Assembly (NCBI GenBank): GCA_002403175.1
Contig: DHHG01000322.1
Coordinates: 1 to 22,006, forward strand
Length of the DNA stretch: 22,006 bases
Origin: Syntrophaceae bacterium UBA4778
GTDB taxonomy: Bacteria > Desulfobacterota > Syntrophia > Syntrophales > UBA4778
Direction: 5' to 3'
Shown here: piece by piece, positions 7,786 to 16,047 of the stretch
How positions within the stretch are numbered: position 1 is the first letter of the stretch
Layout: each line of letters begins with the position of its first letter
Program-made: the position numbers and the translations under genes
The notes under the pieces: generated by a model
The model's database searches: none
Told to the model about the DNA's origin: nothing
The model's input: only the letters and a program-made list of their open reading frames with translations

Positions 7786-10700
7786 ATGACGAAGCACACA
7801 GATTCGCATGAAGGTATTCGGATCTTGATCCTTGAAGACAATCCGGTTGATTCGGAGCTTCTGGAAAACGAGCTCAGGGAAGCAGGGTTTGTTTTTCATT
7901 CAAAACTGGTTACCGACAGTAACAATTATATCAAAGCCCTCCGAGAATTTTGCCCCGACATCATCATTTCCGATTATGATCTTCCCTCATTCACGGGAGC
8001 CAAAGCCTTAGACGTAAAAAAGGAGCATGCATCCGAAGTACCTTTTATTCTCGTAACGGGTGCTGTCGGCGAGGAACGGGCAATTGACATGCTCACCCGA
8101 GGCGCTACCGATTACGTTTTGAAAAGAAATCTCTCCCGAATCGTACCGGCTGTCCGCCGTGCTCTAGAAGAATTATACGAGCATAGAAAGCGAAAAGAGG
8201 CGGAAGCGCAACGGGATAGTCTTCTGAAAGAGCTTGAATCCCGAGTCGAGGAAAGAACGGAAGCTCTTCGAAAAAGTGAGCATTTACTGAAGACCGCCCT
8301 TGAGAGAACCAGTACCGGTGTATGGATTCTCTCCCCTCAAGGAGAATTGAAAGTTTCACCGCAGATCAAAATTCTGTTTGGTCATCCGGCCGATTCCCCG
8401 GAAAAGGACTTCTTGGATTTTTACAACCAGATTCATCCAGACGATCGATCCCGTGTAGAGCAGGCCTGGAAGAAAGCTATCGACAGCGGTGAAATCTATT
8501 CTGAGGAATACCGTATCGTTTGGCCGGACGGGAGCATTCATTGGCTCTCTTCCAAGGGACAGGTCTCAACCGAAATGGATGGTACGCAGTTCATCGGTAT
8601 CATCCACGAAATCACCGAGCACAAGCAGGTGGAGGAGGCCTTACGTAAGACCGAGTTGAGGCAATCTTTCCTCCTCAAACTGGGAGATGCCTTGCGGCCG
8701 GTAATCGATCCGGTAGAGGTTCAGGCCGAAACTTGCCGGATGTTGGGAGAGTACCTGAAAGCGGATCGCGCTTGTTACAGTGAAGTTCATCAAGATGAGG
8801 ATATCGCATTTATTCGAACCGATTACTTTCGGAACGGTCTGACCAGCGCTGTTGGGCGGTATCGTCTTTCTGATTTTGATGAATTACTCTCCGCGTTGCA
8901 AAATGGCCGGCCATTTTCAATTCCGGATGCGGAATGTTCAGCTTTCATTTCTGCAAAGGCACGCTCTACTCTTCTGGAGAGGAATGTACGCGCGTATGTT
9001 ACGGTGCCGATCGTCAGAAATGGAAAGCTCACCTGGACACTAAACATTGCTTTCAGCACGAAACGGGACTGGAGCACAGATGAAATAGCCCTTATCCAGG
9101 AGGTTGCCGATCGGACATGGGCCATTACCGAAAAGCTGCGTTCCGAGGAAGAACTGCGTGAGAGCGAAGAACTTTTTCACGCTCTGGTGAAAGCCAGTTC
9201 GGAATATTTATACCGTATGAGCCCGGATTGGAGCGAGTTGAAAGAGCTCTATGGCGGCGGATTGCGTATGAGCAGAGGTCCAATCCGTAGCTGGATTAAA
9301 AGATTTATTTATCCGGACGATGTGCCCATTGTTATGGCTGCTGTAAAAAAAGCTATCCGGGAGAAGAGCTTTCTTGAATTGGAAAACCGGGTCTGGCGAC
9401 CAGACGGCAGTTTGGGATGGGCATTCTCGCGAGCCGTTCCAATGATGGATGAAAAGGGTGAGATTAAAGAATGGTTCGGCGCCATTAACGATATCACCGA
9501 ACGCAAGGAAGCGGAAGAAAACCTCAGAGAAAGTGAGGAAAAGTATCGCCTCATATTCCAAAGCAGTATCAGCGGGATCCTGATTACCACACCGGACGGT
9601 TCGGTTATTGCGGCCAATCCCTCTGCCCAAAAAATTCTGGACATGACAGAAGAGGAAATTATCCGGAATGGCATTGATGGAATAGTCGACACGTCAGACA
9701 CCCGGTTTCAAATGGCCATGGAGAAGCGCGCCCGCACCGGAAAATTCTTTGGAGAGCTCAACTGGAAAAGGAAAAACGGCAGAACCTTCCCCGGCGAAGT
9801 ATCCTCTGTGATCTATTGGAGCGAGAGAGGGCAAGCATTCGCTTCAGTCATTTTCATCGACATCAGCTGGTGGAAAGAAGCTGAACAAATACTAAAAGAT
9901 AACGAACAGCGGTTCCGTCAGATGGCGGATGCCATGCCCGGGATTGTCTTCACGGGAACGCCGGATGGCCACATGGATTATATTAATAAACGCTATGAGG
10001 AAGTTCCCGGTATCAAGAGAGGTCCTGACGGGTTCTGGGAATGGAGGCTTGCCATTCACCCCGATGATCTTCCGGCAGTCGTTGAGATCTTCAGCCAATC
10101 TATCGCGTCGCAAACGGATTTTCAGGCGGAATATCGAATGAAAGAAAAGAGCGGAATCTATCGATGGTATCTTAGCCGGTGCTTAACTTTACGCAATAAA
10201 GAAGGACATTTAATTAAATGGGTCGGAACGACTATTGATATACACGATCTGAAAGAGGCCGAGACGGCATTGAAAGAAAGGACAAAGCTCCTGGAAGAGG
10301 CGAACAAAGAGCTGGAGAGCTTCAGCTACTCCGTATCGCACGATTTGCGAGCGCCTCTTAGGGCCATAGATGGTTTCTCCCGAATGTTTCTGAGCAAGGA
10401 GCACGAGTTCGACCAGGAAACGAATCGGAAAATTCACATTATCCGGAAGAATGCAGAAAAGATGGATAGGCTCATCAACGATCTTTTATATTTCTCAAAA
10501 TCCGGTCGGGCCGCGATATCTCGCAGTAAAATCAGCATGGAACTGCTTGTAACCGAAATATGGCAAGACCAGCTCTCTGCCAATCCTGATCGCATGCTGG
10601 AACTTAAAAAGGAACCGCTCCCCAATGCAGTTGGAGATGAAAACCTTATCCGCCAGGTACTCTCGAACTTAATATCCAATGCAGTAAAATTTTCCAAACG

Positions 10701-10974
10701 GAAAGAAACAGCAATGATTGAGATCGGGAGCAATTCGAATGCAAAGGAAAACGTATATTATGTGAAAGACAACGGGGCCGGATTTGATATGGAGTATTCC
10801 AATAAGCTTTTCGGCGTTTTCCAGAGGCTTCATTCCGAAAGTGATTACGAGGGAACCGGTATCGGCCTTGCAATTGTCCAGCGTATCGTTCATCGCCACG
10901 GCGGCCGGGTCTGGGCGGAAGGAGCGGTCGGAAAGGGCGCTATTTTTTACTTTGCGCTACCCAACCGAGAATAA
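7786..10974 (+). CDS. REC-PAS-GAF-PAS3 sensor histidine kinase
   Basis: This 1062-residue protein is a cytoplasmic, multi-sensor histidine kinase; I see no membrane segments. Order: receiver domain (about 11-128, acceptor Asp63 in IISDYDLP, Thr91, Lys113); a coiled coil (about 130-165); PAS (about 165-283); GAF (about 298-450); three more PAS repeats (about 460-577, 583-703, 706-826), each followed by the usual acidic linker such as TERKEAEENL; HisKA with phospho-acceptor His852 in SHDLRAPLRAIDGF; and an ATPase domain with N-box Asn965, DNGAGFD (995-1001) and GTGIGLAI (1023-1030). The HisKA type resembles bacteriophytochrome-class kinases. No chromophore cysteine or ligand site is evident, and no partner regulator is adjacent, so the signal is unknown. 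Confidence 0.93.
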   Translation: MTKHTDSHEGIRILILEDNPVDSELLENELREAGFVFHSKLVTDSNNYIKALREFCPDIIISDYDLPSFTGAKALDVKKEHASEVPFILVTGAVGEERAIDMLTRGATDYVLKRNLSRIVPAVRRALEELYEHRKRKEAEAQRDSLLKELESRVEERTEALRKSEHLLKTALERTSTGVWILSPQGELKVSPQIKILFGHPADSPEKDFLDFYNQIHPDDRSRVEQAWKKAIDSGEIYSEEYRIVWPDGSIHWLSSKGQVSTEMDGTQFIGIIHEITEHKQVEEALRKTELRQSFLLKLGDALRPVIDPVEVQAETCRMLGEYLKADRACYSEVHQDEDIAFIRTDYFRNGLTSAVGRYRLSDFDELLSALQNGRPFSIPDAECSAFISAKARSTLLERNVRAYVTVPIVRNGKLTWTLNIAFSTKRDWSTDEIALIQEVADRTWAITEKLRSEEELRESEELFHALVKASSEYLYRMSPDWSELKELYGGGLRMSRGPIRSWIKRFIYPDDVPIVMAAVKKAIREKSFLELENRVWRPDGSLGWAFSRAVPMMDEKGEIKEWFGAINDITERKEAEENLRESEEKYRLIFQSSISGILITTPDGSVIAANPSAQKILDMTEEEIIRNGIDGIVDTSDTRFQMAMEKRARTGKFFGELNWKRKNGRTFPGEVSSVIYWSERGQAFASVIFIDISWWKEAEQILKDNEQRFRQMADAMPGIVFTGTPDGHMDYINKRYEEVPGIKRGPDGFWEWRLAIHPDDLPAVVEIFSQSIASQTDFQAEYRMKEKSGIYRWYLSRCLTLRNKEGHLIKWVGTTIDIHDLKEAETALKERTKLLEEANKELESFSYSVSHDLRAPLRAIDGFSRMFLSKEHEFDQETNRKIHIIRKNAEKMDRLINDLLYFSKSGRAAISRSKISMELLVTEIWQDQLSANPDRMLELKKEPLPNAVGDENLIRQVLSNLISNAVKFSKRKETAMIEIGSNSNAKENVYYVKDNGAGFDMEYSNKLFGVFQRLHSESDYEGTGIGLAIVQRIVHRHGGRVWAEGAVGKGAIFYFALPNRE

Positions 10975-11029
10975 TCCAATATCTCTGGTGCAGCTACGAC
11001 TCACGGCCTCGGAGAAAGTAGTTTTCCTT
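10975..11029. other. Short gap downstream of the kinase gene
   Basis: I see no gene, promoter or terminator here. It is the first part of a 559-base gene-free stretch (10975-11533) that also holds a palindromic repeat. Confidence 0.4.
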
Positions 11030-11130
11030 GTCATTGCGAGAAACGCAGTGACGAAGCAATCTTATAAATTCATTAGCTTAGACTGCTTCGCTTCGCTCTC
11101 CGACAAAGACCTCGGGACAAGCGCAATGAC
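11030..11130. repeat. MITE-like palindromic repeat (GTCATTGCGAG family)
   Basis: The element is bounded by GTCATTGCG (11030-11038) and its exact inverse CGCAATGAC (11122-11130). An inner pair, GAAGCAATCT (11053-11062) and AGACTGCTTC (11080-11089), is inverted with one mismatch, so about 100 bp can fold into one long hairpin. It encodes nothing. The sequence is of the GTCATTGCGAGnnnCGAAGCAATC kind that I recall as a dispersed intergenic repeat in many bacteria. The right arm looks partly degraded or carries extra bases (about 11098-11120). Confidence 0.75.
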
Positions 11131-11380
11131 CCGTTTCAGGACTTTTTACGAAATCATCACAACTGACGATCTCGCACCGATCATTATTTTCCAGAGTACT
11201 CCTGATAAGGTTGCCTCGCAGGAGGTGACCATCTCAAGCACATCGAGATACGCAACTCCCAATGGAATACCACCTGAAAGTTCAGCGGGATTCCAAATTC
11301 TCCAAGACTCTTATCTTTATCCCTATTATAAATTCAGGCTTTTTAACCGGGAATATCGGGGATAATTCAATAGTTCATAA
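11131..11380. other. Unassigned intergenic sequence
   Basis: The 250 bases after the palindromic repeat show no recognisable gene on either strand. An open frame runs through on the plus strand to 11365, but it begins as an out-of-frame shadow within the kinase gene and has no start signal or domain. This may be eroded sequence. Confidence 0.4.
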
Positions 11381-11445
11381 ACTTACCTGTGGTAAATTAA
11401 ACACGTACTTTCGAGAATAAGCTTGAGAAGAGAGATCGGGCGCAC

Positions 11446-11477
11446 GTGCATCGGATGAGAATACCCATCCTGCGCAC
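11446..11477 (+). promoter_or_regulatory. Possible leader hairpin before the BON lipoprotein
   Basis: GGATG/CATCC (11453-11457 with 11466-11470) is flanked by GTGC/GCAC (11446-11449 with 11474-11477), giving a two-part stem with a small internal loop. It lies about 55 bases before the lipoprotein start and would fall in its 5' UTR. The function is unknown. Confidence 0.35.
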
Positions 11478-11533
11478 ATTCGGTTCCGGAAGCTTTTGGA
11501 AAACAAATAAAAAAAATTTTAAAGGAGGAGTAT

Positions 11534-11914
11534 ATGAAAAAGCTGGCTATCATATTGGCACTCTTTGCATTTGTAATGATTGGATGCAAGTCCATGACGG
11601 GGGAAACGACCAAAGAAGCTACTAATGACGCGGCTATAGTTTCCAACGTGAACGGCAAAATCCTCGCAGATCCCGATCTGAAATTCCTTCAAATTAATGT
11701 CAACAGCTATGAAGGAAATGTTACCCTGACCGGAAGAGTCCCCAGCGAAGCTGCCCAAACAAAATTGATCGATATGGCAAAGTCAACCAAAGGAGTTAAA
11801 AGCGTAACCCCCAATCTCGTTGTAGGGTCAACAGAACCAGCACCTTCTGCTTCCGTTCCAAGCAATGCGCCTCAAAGTTCGGTTCCGTCCTCTTCAGAAC
11901 CGGTAGTTCGATAA
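11534..11914 (+). CDS. BON-domain lipoprotein
   Basis: The 126-residue protein starts with a lipoprotein signal (MKKLAIILALFAFVMIGC, lipobox Cys18), so it is expected to be lipidated and anchored facing the periplasm. Residues about 34-98 form a single BON domain, with the typical sequence VNSYEGNVTLTGRVPSEA and the closing GVKSVTPNLVV; BON domains bind phospholipid or act in envelope maintenance, as in the OsmY/DolP group. The tail (about 100-126) is Ser/Pro-rich and probably disordered. An excellent ribosome binding site AAAGGAGGAG lies about 5 bases before the ATG. It appears monocistronic, followed by a GC-rich hairpin. The exact role is not deducible. Confidence 0.9.
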   Translation: MKKLAIILALFAFVMIGCKSMTGETTKEATNDAAIVSNVNGKILADPDLKFLQINVNSYEGNVTLTGRVPSEAAQTKLIDMAKSTKGVKSVTPNLVVGSTEPAPSASVPSNAPQSSVPSSSEPVVR

Positions 11915-11925
11915 CTCAGTATGAT

Positions 11926-11948
11926 GCGGGGCTTCGGCCCCGCTATTT
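11926..11948 (+). terminator. UUCG-capped terminator after the BON lipoprotein
   Basis: A 7-bp stem GCGGGGC/GCCCCGC (11926-11932 with 11937-11943) is closed by a TTCG tetraloop and followed by TATTTCT. It lies 12 bases after the lipoprotein stop and directly before the 3' end of the convergent minus-strand gene. The T-run is imperfect, but the stem is very stable. Confidence 0.8.
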
Positions 11949-12692
11949 CTAAATTGTCTTTTTGATCTTGCCCTCAACCGATAGGGTTACTTGTTCCAAA
12001 GGGATAGATCTTTGCGCCTGTTCCATTGCTTTTTGGACAATGACGGAAAGGCCACGGCAGCAAGGTACTTCCATCATGAGCACCGTAACACGGCGGATGT
12101 CGGCTGTTTCAAAGACGGCTTTCAATTTTTGGATGTAGCCCTGGACATCATCGAATTTCGGGCAACCGATCAAGACCGCCCTGCCCTTCAGGAAATCCCG
12201 ATGGAAATCGGGATAGGCAACAGGAGTACAATCCGCTGCGATCAATAAATCAGCCCCTTTCAGAAAAGGCGCTGACGGAGAGATTAGCCTGATCTGAACA
12301 GGCCAATGGGTCAATTCGGATGGGTTTTTCCGTTCTTTCACAGCTCCTTCTTCGGATCGCGATGGTTTTTCCTTTTTCAATGCACGCATGAGCGTTGACG
12401 GACAGCCACACGGCATCACAGTGGCATCCCCTTCCTTTTTCTGATTTCGGTCTTGCAGATGTATCTCAACGGCATACGGATCGAAAGCTTCAGCTTCCTT
12501 CTCGATTACCTTCAAAGCCCCTTTCGGACATTCTCCCAGGCATGCGCCCAAACCGTCGCAAAGGCTTTCCGATATCAATTTAGCTTTTCCGTTTACAATC
12601 CGGATTGCTCCTTCCGCGCAATTTGGTATGCATAAACCGCAGCCATCACATTTTTCTTCATCAATGGTGATAATCTTTCTGCCTGTCTTCAT
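11949..12692 (-). CDS. Ferredoxin-type Fe-S protein
   Basis: The 247-residue protein has an N-terminal ferredoxin module. Cluster 1 is canonical, CxxCxxCxxxC at Cys15, 18, 21 and 25 followed by A. Cluster 2 has Cys45, Leu48, Cys51 and Cys55 (CDGLGACLGECPKGA), so the second cysteine of the motif is missing and a 3Fe-4S or altered cluster is possible. The C-terminal half (about 130-247) is a separate alpha/beta-looking domain with more conserved-looking cysteines: MPCGCP (95, 97), AADC (155), IGCPKFDD (177) and EVPCCRG (211-212). This composition is common among uncharacterised Fe-S proteins of anaerobes. A cytoplasmic electron-transfer or redox-sensing role is likely, but partners are unknown. 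A G-rich ribosome binding site (12699-12710) precedes the ATG. Confidence 0.8.
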   Translation of the reverse strand: MKTGRKIITIDEEKCDGCGLCIPNCAEGAIRIVNGKAKLISESLCDGLGACLGECPKGALKVIEKEAEAFDPYAVEIHLQDRNQKKEGDATVMPCGCPSTLMRALKKEKPSRSEEGAVKERKNPSELTHWPVQIRLISPSAPFLKGADLLIAADCTPVAYPDFHRDFLKGRAVLIGCPKFDDVQGYIQKLKAVFETADIRRVTVLMMEVPCCRGLSVIVQKAMEQAQRSIPLEQVTLSVEGKIKKTI

Positions 12693-12721
12693 GGCGATCC
12701 CCCCTCTTCCTTTTTGATTTT

Positions 12722-12762
12722 TTTATACCCGATTATACAGGAACCGCCTTGATCTAAGTCAA
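12722..12762 (-). promoter_or_regulatory. Fnr-type operator and promoter of the Fe-S gene
   Basis: TTGATCTAAGTCAA (12749-12762) matches the Fnr palindrome TTGATnnnnATCAA at 9 of 10 defined positions. On the minus strand it lies upstream of two possible -10 boxes, TATAAT (12732-12737) and TATAAA (12722-12727). With TATAAA as -10 the site is centred near -40.5, close to the -41.5 used for Fnr activation. With TATAAT it sits near -30.5 and would more likely repress. Confidence 0.6.
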
Positions 12763-12789
12763 AATTTCATATGGTTGCATAAAAAATGA

Positions 12790-13830
12790 TCACGGACCGG
12801 AAATACATCTTTCCATTAAATGTAAATACCTCTCCGTCACCTGTTCGCGTGGAGCAGCCAGCAATTCATCGAAACAGGATATCCCATCCCAGGCCCCCCT
12901 GATTCTGCTTCTGCCGTCCTGAGAGGCAATCCGCAACAGATAAATCAAAAACCTGTAAAGGCTGTAACGGCGCAAGCAGTTCCTGGCAGGCGATCCCGGG
13001 GACGCGTGCTTGCAAACCACATAAGCCCGATTCAGCATATTGATCAATCCCCACTCGTAATCGTCCGTCCTTTTTCCGGGCATTTTAAAATGATATACGA
13101 GGGCCTTTTCGCAACAGACGATCAGGCGCTCCTGCAGAACGTACAGAGATGCATCCCGGTCTTCCATGAGTGAATAACGGCCGAGATTTTCATCAAAACC
13201 GGTTCTTCGGATCATATCCGTTCTAAATGACATTTGAAACCCGGTCATCGGCCCGAAAGGGACAGCGCTTTCTTCTCCCAGCCAGGGCGGAACGGTCCTA
13301 TTTTTAAGTCTCGAAAAGCCTTCCACATAGATGGGGTCCATGAAAAAGGTTCTTTCAAACATATTAATGAAGCGGCTCATAACCTCACGCAAATAGAAAC
13401 GGCTCTTGCGATCTGATTTTTCCTTTGACTGCGATCCGAATTGGGGAGGAGGTTCGGAAGTTTCGCAGGGACAAGCGGCTCCGATCATTTCCTCACGGTC
13501 CCGTTCGTAAACCCGCATGACCCTTTCGGTCAAACCCGGATACCACAAGGCGTCATCATCCGGGAAAAAGACAACCGGCGATTTTACGGAACGGAGCCCG
13601 AAGTTCCTTTGGTATGAAGAGCCTGCTTTTGACAGGAGGATCTGGAGGCTGATATCCTTTCCGGCCTGGTTAATGATCCGCTCGATTTCCACTTTGGTTT
13701 CCGCATGGTTATCGCTTGCGTCGACTATGATCAGATTCCGGGGCAGCTTTTCCTGGGACAGCATCAAGGGAAGTGATACCCTGAGAGCAGGGAGCCGATT
13801 TCGCGTGGCAATGACAATATCGAATTCCAT
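12790..13830 (-). CDS. Family 2 glycosyltransferase
   Basis: The predicted product is a GT-A fold, family 2-like glycosyltransferase of 346 residues. It begins MEFDIVIATRNRLPAL, the typical first strand, continues with LIIVDASDN (33-41), and has a DDD metal/nucleotide motif in FFPDDDALW (88-96). A later MEDRDASLYV supplies the catalytic-type acid. I chose the ATG at 13828-13830 because GAGGTGA lies about 7 bases upstream and the protein then starts at the family N-terminus; a further 32 in-frame upstream residues are possible but unlike the family. No membrane segment is obvious, so it is probably cytoplasmic or membrane-associated. Donor and acceptor are unknown. It is transcribed toward the Fe-S gene, 97 bases away from that start. 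Confidence 0.8.
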   Translation of the reverse strand: MEFDIVIATRNRLPALRVSLPLMLSQEKLPRNLIIVDASDNHAETKVEIERIINQAGKDISLQILLSKAGSSYQRNFGLRSVKSPVVFFPDDDALWYPGLTERVMRVYERDREEMIGAACPCETSEPPPQFGSQSKEKSDRKSRFYLREVMSRFINMFERTFFMDPIYVEGFSRLKNRTVPPWLGEESAVPFGPMTGFQMSFRTDMIRRTGFDENLGRYSLMEDRDASLYVLQERLIVCCEKALVYHFKMPGKRTDDYEWGLINMLNRAYVVCKHASPGSPARNCLRRYSLYRFLIYLLRIASQDGRSRIRGAWDGISCFDELLAAPREQVTERYLHLMERCISGP

Positions 13831-13919
13831 CCCGTCACCTCGTAAAAGGTACGATAGCATTTCAATTTTATTTCGAAAGAGATCGGGACCTAAGTAAAAC
13901 GTAGTGGATTCATAAAAAT

Positions 13920-14666
13920 ATGTCAAAATGGAATAATTGCCTCTTGCTTGACTTGACTGCCGATGATATGAACGAAACTATGGACTCTCTAGAAATGATA
14001 TCCTCCATTCCTCTTTTTGAGGGGTTGCCTAAATCACAGTGTGAAGCGCTAAACAGAATTGCCATTCGGAAGCATTACCGGAAAGGCCAGAAAATCTTTT
14101 CCGAAGGCGATCCCGGAGCAGGCTTGTATTCAGTAGTTTCGGGTCGGGTTAAAATATTCAAGCTTTCTCCGGATGGGAAAGAGCAAATTTTTCACTTTTT
14201 CCATCGGGGAGAAATTTTCGGAGAGGTTGCCGTTTTCACAGGCAAGGGATATCCGGCCAATGCCGAGGCCCAGGAAGATGGCGATGTTCTCTTTTTCCCT
14301 CGCCTCGATTTTGTACAATTGATAAAGCAGGACCCCTCCCTGGCCCTGAATATGCTCGCAACCTTGTCGTGGAGATTGCATAAATTTTCAGATCTGGTTG
14401 AGGATCTTTCTCTAAAAGAGGTTCCAAGCCGTCTTTCAGCTCATCTGCTTTACCTGAGCAGCATTCAGGACGGTTCCAATGATTTGGAGCTTCAGATTTC
14501 AAAAGGGCAATTGGCAGCGCTGCTGGGGACCATCCCGGAGACGCTGTCCCGAATCCTTAACAAGATGAATCGACAGGGGCTGATTTCTACTGACAAATCT
14601 ATTATCCGGATAATTGATAGGAAGGCAGTTGAAGAACTGGCACGGGGGGACAGAAAGCTCGGTTGA
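13920..14666 (+). CDS. Crp/Fnr family transcriptional regulator
   Basis: The 248-residue protein has an N-terminal cyclic-nucleotide-binding-like beta roll (about 28-145) with GDPGAGLYSVVSGRVKIF and GEIFGEVAVF, a dimerisation helix (about 138-165), and a winged helix-turn-helix (about 170-235). The recognition helix is PETLSR (206-211). Glu207, Ser210 and Arg211 correspond to the Fnr residues that read TTGA half-sites, whereas Crp has R-E...R. It lacks the N-terminal cysteine cluster of true Fnr; only Cys7 and Cys41 are present, so it is probably not an Fe-S oxygen sensor of the E. coli kind. The start is uncertain: ATGs at 13968 and 13980 are also in frame and none has a strong ribosome binding site. 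It is divergent from the glycosyltransferase gene. Confidence 0.88.
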   Translation: MSKWNNCLLLDLTADDMNETMDSLEMISSIPLFEGLPKSQCEALNRIAIRKHYRKGQKIFSEGDPGAGLYSVVSGRVKIFKLSPDGKEQIFHFFHRGEIFGEVAVFTGKGYPANAEAQEDGDVLFFPRLDFVQLIKQDPSLALNMLATLSWRLHKFSDLVEDLSLKEVPSRLSAHLLYLSSIQDGSNDLELQISKGQLAALLGTIPETLSRILNKMNRQGLISTDKSIIRIIDRKAVEELARGDRKLG

Positions 14667-14746
14667 GGTTTACAAACAGTCGGGATTGACATCCCCTTTT
14701 CATTCATTTAAACTATAACAAAGTTCGATGTTGAAAGGGTTTTTAT

Positions 14747-14768
14747 CTTGAAGGAAGCTTTCCTCAAG
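14747..14768 (+). other. Hairpin in the 14667-14881 gap
   Basis: CTTG/CAAG outside and AGGAA/TTCCT inside make a 9-bp stem with one bulged A and a 3-base loop, followed by a pyrimidine-rich stretch to about 14815. It could be a weak terminator for the regulator gene or a leader structure of the next gene. A TTGACA at 14686-14691 is present, but no -10 sits at a usable distance (TATAAC is 22 bases away). Confidence 0.3.
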
Positions 14769-14881
14769 GATTATTCTTCCATCTTTCTTCAGTTTCGTTT
14801 TTTTTCTAATCGGTTTCTCAACCTTTTTCAATCCCATTTAATTCAATCAAAAATGATCATTTCCATTGGGAGGTGCCCTCC

Positions 14882-16045
14882 ATGATCGATGTAATTCCTA
14901 GGCAGGAAATCCTGACTCGAAACGAATTAGAAATTTTGGCAGAGACAACCGAGAAATTCTGCATTTCCATTTACATGCCGACCTCCTGGATCGGCGCAGA
15001 TATGCAGCAAAATCACATTCGCTTTAAAAACCTGTTGCGTAGCGCCCAGGATCAATTAGAGGATAACGGGATGCGTGCGCAGGATGTACAGGAAATGCTT
15101 GCGCCAGGATATGCTCTCCAGAAAAATTCTCCCTTCTGGAGAGAGCAGAACACCGGCCTTGCGACATTTATATCTAAAAATCTTTTCAGGTATTACCGCT
15201 TGCCCCTGGAACTTCCGGAAGTGATTTCGGTCAAGGATCGGTTTCACCTTCAGCCGCTCCTTCCCCTATTCAGCAGCAGCGGACGGTACTATTTGTTGTC
15301 CGTAAGCAAAAAAGCGGTTCACTTCTATCAGGGAATGCGTAATTGCATTATCGAGCTGGAACCCAAAAACCTCCCCAAAAAACTCGACGATACCATTAAA
15401 TTCGACGTAACCGAAAGGCAGAATCGAAACCGACCCGGTGCGAGGGCAGGTGCAACCTCCCTTTTCCACGGCCATGGGTCATGGCAGGATGAAACCAAAG
15501 ATCAGGTCGTAAGATATCTGAACGACATCGACCGTAGCATCCAAACCTTTCTGAAAGAGGAGCAGGCACCTATCGTATTTGCCGGAGTGGATTATATCTT
15601 CGCCTATTACCGTGACCTCACTTCCAATCCAAATTTGCTCAGCGAGGCAATCATAGGAAATCCCGATGCACAGCGTCCAGACGAACTCTCCAAGGCTGCT
15701 TGGGATATTGTGCAGCCCTACTATCATAAAACCCTGGATGCAGCCCTGGCGCAATATCGCCAATCAGCCGGTACAGGCCTCACATCAACGGATCTGAAAG
15801 AAATCGTCCCAGCCTGTTACCAGGGAAGAACGGGCATTCTGTTTGCCGCATCCGGCCAGAGAAAATGGGGAACTTTCGTTCCTGAGAGCAATGAAATCAC
15901 CCTGCATCAGCGTGAAGAAAAGGGAAGCGAAGACCTCTGCGATTTGGCCGCTATTTACACCTTTCTGAACAAAGGAGTTGTTTACGAGCTGCAGCCTCAG
16001 GAGATGCCCGATCGGGCTTTAGTGGCCGCTATCTTCAGATATTAA
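14882..16045 (+). CDS. baeRF-type protein (bacterial archaeo-eukaryotic release factor-like)
   Basis: The 387-residue protein resembles the bacterial archaeo-eukaryotic release factor (baeRF) families, probably family 3. The N-terminus has the typical strand and loop FCISIYMPTSWIGADMQQN, followed by a helical KNLLRSAQDQL region, a central RYYLLSVSKKAVHFYQG strand pair, a middle domain near IVFAGVDYIFAYYRDL, and a C-terminal eRF1-like domain with GRTGILFAASGQRKWGTF. These proteins are suspected to act at ribosomes, but most families are untested. I chose the ATG at 14882 because GGGAGGTG (14868-14875) is spaced correctly; the GTG at 14873 lies inside that site. It appears to be a single gene, followed by a perfect palindrome. 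Confidence 0.72.
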   Translation: MIDVIPRQEILTRNELEILAETTEKFCISIYMPTSWIGADMQQNHIRFKNLLRSAQDQLEDNGMRAQDVQEMLAPGYALQKNSPFWREQNTGLATFISKNLFRYYRLPLELPEVISVKDRFHLQPLLPLFSSSGRYYLLSVSKKAVHFYQGMRNCIIELEPKNLPKKLDDTIKFDVTERQNRNRPGARAGATSLFHGHGSWQDETKDQVVRYLNDIDRSIQTFLKEEQAPIVFAGVDYIFAYYRDLTSNPNLLSEAIIGNPDAQRPDELSKAAWDIVQPYYHKTLDAALAQYRQSAGTGLTSTDLKEIVPACYQGRTGILFAASGQRKWGTFVPESNEITLHQREEKGSEDLCDLAAIYTFLNKGVVYELQPQEMPDRALVAAIFRY

Positions 16046-16047
16046 AG

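Noticed and set aside
10784..11365. Plus-strand frame of 193 codons over the end of the kinase and beyond
   Set aside because: It starts out of frame inside the kinase gene and crosses the palindromic repeat; no start signal or domain.
14686..14719. Promoter TTGACA...TATAAC before the baeRF gene
   Set aside because: The spacer is 22 bases, outside the workable range for a sigma70-type promoter.
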